Shown: in pieces, positions 59,503 to 64,000 of the stretch
Layout of the letters: each line of letters begins with the position of its first letter
How positions within the stretch are numbered: the stretch's first letter is position 1
Origin: Azospirillum brasilense
GTDB lineage: Bacteria > Pseudomonadota > Alphaproteobacteria > Azospirillales > Azospirillaceae
NCBI RefSeq assembly: GCF_007827815.1
Contig: NZ_VITH01000022.1
Coordinates: forward strand, 1-64,000
DNA length: 64,000 nucleotides
Direction: 5' to 3'
The notes under the pieces: model-generated
Database searches by the model: none
What the model saw: only the letters and a program-made list of their open reading frames with translations
What the model was told of the DNA's origin: nothing
Position numbers and translations under genes: made by a program

Positions 59503-60487
59503 AGAAACGTCGCGTCTCCTCGCGCAGATCCTCCGGAAACAGCTCCGGATAGAGGACGGCGCCCAGCCAGCGCAGGCCGAGCAGGCGGTTGGCGGCGGGC
59601 GGGGAATCGATCCAGGTGAAGGGCAGCCCCGGCGAGAGGTAGACGCGGCGGTCGCGCACCGCCTTCACCCCCTGCCACAGCGGGTCGGTCCACACGCTCT
59701 CGTAGAAGCCGCGGTCGATGGTGACGATGGCGTCCGGCTGCCAGGCCAGCACCTGCTCCATCGACACGTTGACCAGCCCGCCGTTGCCGAGGTTTTCCGC
59801 CGCGACGTTGCGCACCCCGGCGACGTCCAGCGCCTCGACGTTGATCGAGCCGCGGATGCCGGTCTGCAGGCCGCGCGGCCCGCGCGCCATGTAGACCTTC
59901 AGCCGCCGGTCCTCCGGCACGCCGTCGAAGCGCCGGCGCACCTCGGCCAGCGTCGTCTCGGCGTAGCGGGCCAACTCCTCCCCCCGCTCCGCCACGCCCA
60001 TCAGCGCGCCGAGCGTGCGGAAGGTGCGCGCGGAGTCGGCGAGATGCCCGTCGATCAGCAGCGTCGGCACCCGTGTCTGCTCCTGCACCCGGTCGGCCAG
60101 CGAGACGAAGGTCGGGGCGGTGCTGCCGACATCGACGACGACGTCCGGCTTCGCGGCCACCACGGTTTCCAGGTTGACGGTGTTGCCGCGCCCGGTCAGC
60201 CGCCCCAGCTCCGGCAGGTCGGCGTAGCGGTCGGGCAGGAAGGGCCGCTCCGGCGGGCTGATCGCCCGCGTCCAGCCCAGCAATTTCTCGGGTGCCAGCA
60301 TGTAGACGACGACGGAGGCCGGCGGCCCGGCGGGGAATACGCGCTCCACCCGCTCCGGCACGGCGACGCGGCGCCCGGACGAGTCCGTGACGACCCGCTC
60401 CGCCGCCGCCGGCCCGGCCAGCAGGGCGAGCAGCAGCCCGGTGCCCACGCCTAGCATCCATCCACGCCTGCCCGCACCACCCTCCAT
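59426..60487 (-). CDS. Metal-complex ABC transporter, substrate-binding protein
   Basis: A 353-residue periplasmic binding protein (FecB/BtuF fold). A signal peptide (about 1-28, GLLLALLAGPAAA) precedes the RVVTDSSGRRVAVPERVERV opening and the PDVVVDVG block of the family. GGAGG precedes the ATG at 60487. The ligand may be a ferric siderophore, heme, or another metal complex; no TonB receptor gene adjoins it. Confidence 0.9.
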   Translation of the reverse strand: MEGGAGRRGWMLGVGTGLLLALLAGPAAAERVVTDSSGRRVAVPERVERVFPAGPPASVVVYMLAPEKLLGWTRAISPPERPFLPDRYADLPELGRLTGRGNTVNLETVVAAKPDVVVDVGSTAPTFVSLADRVQEQTRVPTLLIDGHLADSARTFRTLGALMGVAERGEELARYAETTLAEVRRRFDGVPEDRRLKVYMARGPRGLQTGIRGSINVEALDVAGVRNVAAENLGNGGLVNVSMEQVLAWQPDAIVTIDRGFYESVWTDPLWQGVKAVRDRRVYLSPGLPFTWIDSPPAANRLLGLRWLGAVLYPELFPEDLREETRRFYALFYHREPTAQQIDALLAGSRPPG

Positions 60488-60793
60488 TCGCCACCACCTC
60501 CATGGACCCGTGTTCAAAGTCCCCTCTCCCCTCCGGGGAGAGGGTTTAGGGTGAGGGGGGTGCGCTTTTGCCGAACGCCGCGACACGCGCATCCCCCTCA
60601 CCGGCCCTGCGGGCCACCCTCTCCCCAGAGGGGAGAGGGTTGGATTAACCGCCCCTCCAAAGCATGGGGTCTGCACCCGCCACCGTCCATAGGACAAGCA
60701 CGCCAAGCGCGAAGGTCACGCTTTGACCACGGGCGGCCTCCCCATCCGAACGGATAGGGTGCCGCGTTCTGCCCACAAAGCCCGTACCGCCCG
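60488..60793. other. Intergenic region with a CCCTCTCCC-type repeat
   Basis: Separates the binding-protein gene from a divergent lipoprotein gene. It is dominated by the inverted-repeat element at 60521-60639. No gene is supported. Confidence 0.6.
60521..60639. repeat. Inverted-repeat element (CCCTCTCCC type)
   Basis: About 119 bp with outer arms CCCCTCTCCCCTCCGGGGAG and CTCTCCCCAGAGGGGAGAGG and inner GGGTGAGGGGG/CCCCCTCACC arms around a less paired centre. It shares the arm motifs and order of the element at 55746-55884. Confidence 0.8.
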
Positions 60794-61291
60794 ATGACCG
60801 CATCCCCCCTTCGTCGCGCCACCCTCGCCGCCGCCGCCCTGCTCGCGCTGTCCGGCTGCGCCGGCTTCGGCTCGGCGGTCACGGGAGTGACCACGGCGGG
60901 CGTGGCGGCGACGGTCGGTTCGGCCACCGGCAACCCGGTGCTGGGCATCATCGCCGGCGCCGGGGCCAGCTACGGCATCGACCAGGGCGTGAAATACGCG
61001 GAGCGGCGGATCACCGACAACGTCCACAACGCCGTCGCCCGCGCCGCCGGTCCGCTCGCCGTCGGGCAGGCGGCGACCTGGACGGTGGAGGAAAAGCTGC
61101 CGCTGAGCGGCAAGACCGGCACCGTGCAGGTGGCCCGCGGCTTCGGCGAGGCGATCCCCTGCAAGGATGTGGTCTTCACGCTCGACGACGACCCGGACTT
61201 CAACGTCACCACCATCTGCCGGGCCAAGAACGGCCAGTGGCGCTGGGCGCTGGCCGAACCCGCCACCCGGCGCTGGGGCAGCCTGCAATAG
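60794..61291 (+). CDS. Lipoprotein, hypothetical
   Basis: A 165-residue lipoprotein (lipobox LSGC near residue 22) with a glycine/alanine-rich, zipper-like segment (VGSATGNPVLGIIAGAGASY) and a C-terminal soluble part that ends KNGQWRWALAEPATRRWG. The glycine zipper suggests outer-membrane association. Function unknown. Confidence 0.75.
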   Translation: MTASPLRRATLAAAALLALSGCAGFGSAVTGVTTAGVAATVGSATGNPVLGIIAGAGASYGIDQGVKYAERRITDNVHNAVARAAGPLAVGQAATWTVEEKLPLSGKTGTVQVARGFGEAIPCKDVVFTLDDDPDFNVTTICRAKNGQWRWALAEPATRRWGSLQ

Positions 61292-61388
61292 CGCCCGGTC
61301 CATGCGGCGTACGCATGCGTTCAGCCATGTACGGGCGGCCCGCGTTGGGGTAAAGCTCCGCGGGCGTCTGCGTCACGGGAGTCCGCGC

Positions 61389-62558
61389 ATGTTCACGGCC
61401 AAAATCCTACTTCTCGGCTCGGGCGAACTCGGGAAGGAGTTCGTCATCGCCGCCAAGCGCCTCGGCTGCGAGGTCATCGCCTGCGACAGCTACGCCAACG
61501 CCCCGGCGATGCAGGTCGCCGACGCGGCGGAGGTCTTCTCCATGCTCGACCCGGACGCCCTGCGCGCAGCCATCGCCAAGCACACGCCCGACTTCATCGT
61601 GCCGGAGGTCGAGGCCATCCGCACCGAGGTGCTGCACGAGTTCGAGGACGCCGGCCTGACCGTCGTCCCCTCCGCCCGCGCCGCCACCATGACCATGAAC
61701 CGCGACCGCATCCGCGAGGTCGCCGCGGTGGAATTGGGCCTGCGCACCTCCAAGTACCGCTACGCCGAAAGCCTGGAGGAGGTGATCGCCGGGGCGGAGC
61801 ACACCGGCCTGCCCTGCGTCATCAAGCCGGTCATGTCCTCTTCCGGCAAGGGGCAGAGCACCGTCCGCACCGCCGGAGAGCTTGAGGCCGCCTGGACCTA
61901 CGCCGTCGCCAACATGCGCGGCGACCGCCGGAAGGTCATCGTCGAGGAGTTCGTGCCCTTCGAGTACGAGATCACCCTGCTGACCGTCCGCACCCGCGAG
62001 GGCATCCTGTTCTGCGAGCCGATCGGCCACCGGCAGGAGCGCGGCGACTATCAGGAATCCTGGCAGCCGGTGCCGATGCCCGCGGCGCTGCTCGACGACG
62101 CCAAGGACATGGCGGCGAAGGTCGTGGACAATCTCGGCGGCTACGGCATCTTCGGCGTCGAGTTCTTCGTCACCAGGGACGAGGTCGTCTTCTCCGAGCT
62201 GTCGCCGCGCCCGCACGACACCGGCATGGTGACCCTGCTGTCGCAGAACCTGTCGGAGTTCGACCTGCACGCCCGCGCCATCCTGGGCCTGCCGATCCCG
62301 GCGATCCACGTTCATGGCCCAGCCGCCTCTGCCGTCATCCTGGCCGACCGCGAGGCCGAGCGCTTCGCCATCGAGGGTCTGGCCGACGCGATGCGCGTCG
62401 GCAACGCGGAGCATGACGTGGACGTCCGCCTGTTCGGCAAGCCGACGACCCGCAAGAACCGCCGCATGGGCGTCGCGCTCGCCGCCGGCACCGACACCGA
62501 CGACGCGCGCGAGCGCGCGCTGAAGGCGGCTTCGGCGATCAGCATCCGTTACGAGTGA
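61389..62558 (+). CDS. purT: Formate-dependent phosphoribosylglycinamide formyltransferase
   Basis: A 389-residue ATP-grasp enzyme that formylates GAR in purine synthesis using formate and ATP, an alternative to PurN. It has KILLLGSGELGKEFVIAAKR at the start, the VIKPVMSSSGKGQS ATP loop, GVEFFV and SELSPRPHDTGMVT metal/substrate motifs. Full length. Stands alone. Confidence 0.97.
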   Translation: MFTAKILLLGSGELGKEFVIAAKRLGCEVIACDSYANAPAMQVADAAEVFSMLDPDALRAAIAKHTPDFIVPEVEAIRTEVLHEFEDAGLTVVPSARAATMTMNRDRIREVAAVELGLRTSKYRYAESLEEVIAGAEHTGLPCVIKPVMSSSGKGQSTVRTAGELEAAWTYAVANMRGDRRKVIVEEFVPFEYEITLLTVRTREGILFCEPIGHRQERGDYQESWQPVPMPAALLDDAKDMAAKVVDNLGGYGIFGVEFFVTRDEVVFSELSPRPHDTGMVTLLSQNLSEFDLHARAILGLPIPAIHVHGPAASAVILADREAERFAIEGLADAMRVGNAEHDVDVRLFGKPTTRKNRRMGVALAAGTDTDDARERALKAASAISIRYE

Positions 62559-62566
62559 GGGTGCGG

Positions 62567-62607
62567 AGCCGGGCGCGACCGTCGGTCTCCGACGGCGCGA
62601 CCCGGCT
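62567..62607. terminator. Two-stem hairpin between convergent purT and norF-like genes
   Basis: AGCCGGG/CCCGGCT enclose CCGTCGG-TCT-CCGACGG, with CGCGA on both sides of the inner stem. Very stable but without a U-run on either strand, so it may stop both transcripts by a factor-dependent route. Confidence 0.5.
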
Positions 62608-62619
62608 GCGAACCACCGC

Positions 62620-62895
62620 TCAGCGCAGAGCCGCGCCGATCATCGGATAGAGGACGTAGATCCCGAAGAGCGCCACCCCCAGCAGGGTGAGCAGACTCCG
62701 GAACCCCGCCCGCCAGCCGCCGTCCGCGCGGTGAAGGTCCAGGTAGTGGGTGAGAATCCGGTCGGCCTTGACGGTGGCCGCGGCGAGGACGAGTCCGACC
62801 CCGAGCGGGCCGAGAGTGCCGGTGCCATGCCCCGCCCACATCGAGACGGCGGTGAGCAGCATCAGCATCACCCAGGTGCGTGTCAGGATGGCCAT
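62620..62895 (-). CDS. NorF-like / cytochrome oxidase subunit IV-like membrane protein
   Basis: A 91-residue membrane protein with three helices (TWVMLMLLTAVSMWAGHG; GPLGVGLVLAAATVKADRIL; LLTLLGVALFGIYVLYPMIG). Size and position directly after a NorE-like gene (4 bases apart) fit NorF, an accessory protein of nitric-oxide reductase, or COX4-type subunits. No norCB genes are in view. Confidence 0.75.
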   Translation of the reverse strand: MAILTRTWVMLMLLTAVSMWAGHGTGTLGPLGVGLVLAAATVKADRILTHYLDLHRADGGWRAGFRSLLTLLGVALFGIYVLYPMIGAALR

Positions 62896-62899
62896 CGCC

Positions 62900-63502
62900 T
62901 CACCTCAGCAGATAGACGATGGGGTAGAGCAGCACCCAGATCAGGTCCACCATGTGCCAGAAGGCGGCCCCGGTCTCCAGGTTCTCCAGACTGTCCCACC
63001 ATGTGACGATGCCCAGGATGACGATCCCCGCGGCGACGTGCATCGCGTGGAAGCCGGTCAGCAGATAATAGAGCTGGAAGAAGCTGTTGGTCTCCAGCGT
63101 CAGGTCCCGGCCGATCTTGTCGCCGTACTCGACCGCCTTGATGGCGAGGAACACGCCGCCGAGGGCCATCGCGCCGAGCATCGCCACCCGGTGGGAGCGG
63201 CCCAAGGCCCGGCGCCGCACGGCGACGGCGACCAGCCAGCCGCTCGTCACCAGAACCATGGTGTTCACGCCGCCGAGCAGACGGTCCAGCTGCGCCTGCG
63301 ACGCGTCAAAGGTCGCCGGGTCCAGCGCGCGCGTCACCGCGAAGGCGATGAACATCGCCCCGAAGGCCGCCAGCTCCCCCAGGATGAGAATCCACATCAT
63401 GGGGTTGCCGGGCAGGCTGGAGAGAGGCCCCCAATCGGCGGCCTCCCCGTCCGCAGCGTCCTCCGCAGCGACGACCGCCGTCGGCGCGGAAATCTCCGTC
63501 AT
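62900..63502 (-). CDS. NorE-like / cytochrome c oxidase subunit III-family protein
   Basis: A 200-residue protein with five membrane helices and the COX3 fold: PGNPMMWILILGELAAFGAM, SFFQLYYLLTGFHAMHVAAG (the FHAMHV histidines are typical of the family) and FWHMVDLIWVLLYPIVYLLR. It is shorter than CoxC, as in NorE. Upstream partner of the NorF-like gene. Confidence 0.82.
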   Translation of the reverse strand: MTEISAPTAVVAAEDAADGEAADWGPLSSLPGNPMMWILILGELAAFGAMFIAFAVTRALDPATFDASQAQLDRLLGGVNTMVLVTSGWLVAVAVRRRALGRSHRVAMLGAMALGGVFLAIKAVEYGDKIGRDLTLETNSFFQLYYLLTGFHAMHVAAGIVILGIVTWWDSLENLETGAAFWHMVDLIWVLLYPIVYLLR

Positions 63503-63626
63503 GTCCGCTGTCCTTCCGGAAGTGATGACCGGAAGGGACCATGACGCGGGAGACGGACGCCGTCTTTGCCCGAGGGCAAACTCGCGGCCCGTTTCCGATC
63601 AGTTGGCGCCGATCGTCAAACGCCGG

Positions 63627-63782
63627 TCACTGATAGCCGCCCTTATTCGCACGCTCCCGCGCGGCGTCCTCCTGGGCCTTGGTCATCTCGTCCTTGGTCG
63701 CCGCCGGCTGGTCGTCGGGCTTGCCGGTCGCGCGGTCGTTCTCGGCTTGCGGTTGGGAGTCGGTGTTGCGGTTGTCGCCCAT
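63627..63782 (-). CDS. Small hydrophilic protein of 51 residues
   Basis: A short gene with GGAGG eight bases before its ATG. The product is very hydrophilic (MGDNRNTDSQPQAENDRATG; TKDEMTKAQEDAARERA) and looks intrinsically disordered. It lies between the norEF-like genes and the CoA-transferase on the same strand. Coding is supported by SD, frame and lack of rare codons; no function known. Confidence 0.6.
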   Translation of the reverse strand: MGDNRNTDSQPQAENDRATGKPDDQPAATKDEMTKAQEDAARERANKGGYQ

Positions 63783-63874
63783 CGCGTCATCCTCCGGCAT
63801 GAGGCGGGCCGCTGCGGCCCGCCGTAAGCCTCACCAACACCCCCACGCGCCGGTCGTCTCATTCTCCCGCACGG

Positions 63875-64000
63875 TCAGGCGACGATGCCGGCGTCGTGCA
63901 GGCGGCCGATCTCGGCCGACGGCAGGCCGAGCAGGTCGGCCAGCACCGCGTCGGTGTCCTGCCCCAGCACGGGCGCCGGCCGGTGATCGGTGCGCTCGCC
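63875..64000 (-). CDS. CaiB/BaiF-type CoA-transferase, C-terminal end (runs off the window)
   Basis: Only the last 41 codons are present. The tail reads GERTDHRPAPVLGQDTDAVL and LLGLPSAEIGRLHDAGIVA, which matches the usual C-terminus of family III CoA-transferases (a PVLGEHT-DxVL-ELLGLSxAEIAxL-GxV pattern). The acyl-CoA substrate cannot be told from this end. Confidence 0.78.
   Translation of the reverse strand, partial: GERTDHRPAPVLGQDTDAVLADLLGLPSAEIGRLHDAGIVA

Overview
This window is a GC-rich alphaproteobacterial chromosome or chromid segment, most likely from Azospirillum or a close relative. That call rests on a polyhydroxybutyrate locus, an alphaproteobacterial flagellin/FlaF/FlbT block, a run of R-body (RebB-type) genes and many cyclic-di-GMP/PAS signalling proteins. 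It is inferred from protein families, not from a database match. Nearly all long open frames opposite the genes called here are mirror images caused by high third-position GC.

Layout. 1-6.98 kb: the start of a GntR regulator with its candidate operator, a PAS-GGDEF-EAL protein, a CHCC zinc-finger protein, an ABC ATPase overlapping a lipoprotein alpha/beta hydrolase, tRNA-Arg(CCG), and two small membrane proteins. 7-16.5 kb: polA, then an unusual signalling group of a CheR methyltransferase with PAS and coiled-coil segments, two receiver-less CheB-like methylesterases, and a hybrid histidine kinase, with no chemoreceptor, CheA or CheW. 16.5-20.3 kb: a copper-acquisition set (DUF2946-like protein, OprC-like TonB receptor, TonB). 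20.4-25.8 kb: ychF, an EAL protein, a Nudix hydrolase, a LysR regulator and an MFS transporter. 25.8-26.1 kb: an apparently unannotated structured RNA with a strong intrinsic terminator. 26.1-27.6 kb: three lipoproteins transcribed from a low-GC promoter region.

27.8-32.4 kb: PHB metabolism (phbB, phbA, a class III-like PhaC whose start overlaps a PhaE-like gene by 230 nt, and divergent phaR). 32.5-39.5 kb: small proteins, a glutathionylspermidine-synthase-like protein, a two-domain glycosyltransferase, a cobalamin riboswitch driving a stand-alone CbiM-like permease, a Tat-exported superoxide dismutase and a YitT-family protein. 39.95-44.5 kb: the R-body locus, with seven RebB-family genes (four near-identical, three divergent, one with a seven-copy 27-bp repeat tail) followed by two unrecognised genes. 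44.6-50.2 kb: lateral-type flagellin operon with FlbT, FlaF, DUF1217 and FlaG-like genes, under a CtrA/OmpR-like regulator whose receiver lacks the phospho-acceptor.

50.6-55.7 kb: a sugar-acid catabolism operon (DMT transporter, KDG kinase, GntR/FCD regulator, KDPG aldolase, Gfo/Idh/MocA oxidoreductase) with two matching candidate operators. 56-57.6 kb: msrPQ. 57.6-60.5 kb: a metal-complex ABC importer. 60.8-64 kb: a lipoprotein, purT, norEF-like genes, a 51-residue hydrophilic protein and the C-terminal end of a CoA-transferase.

The most interesting features are the expanded R-body cluster with its two unknown partner genes, the structured RNA at about 25.83-26.09 kb, the CheR/CheB signalling group without receptors, and the riboswitch-controlled lone CbiM protein.
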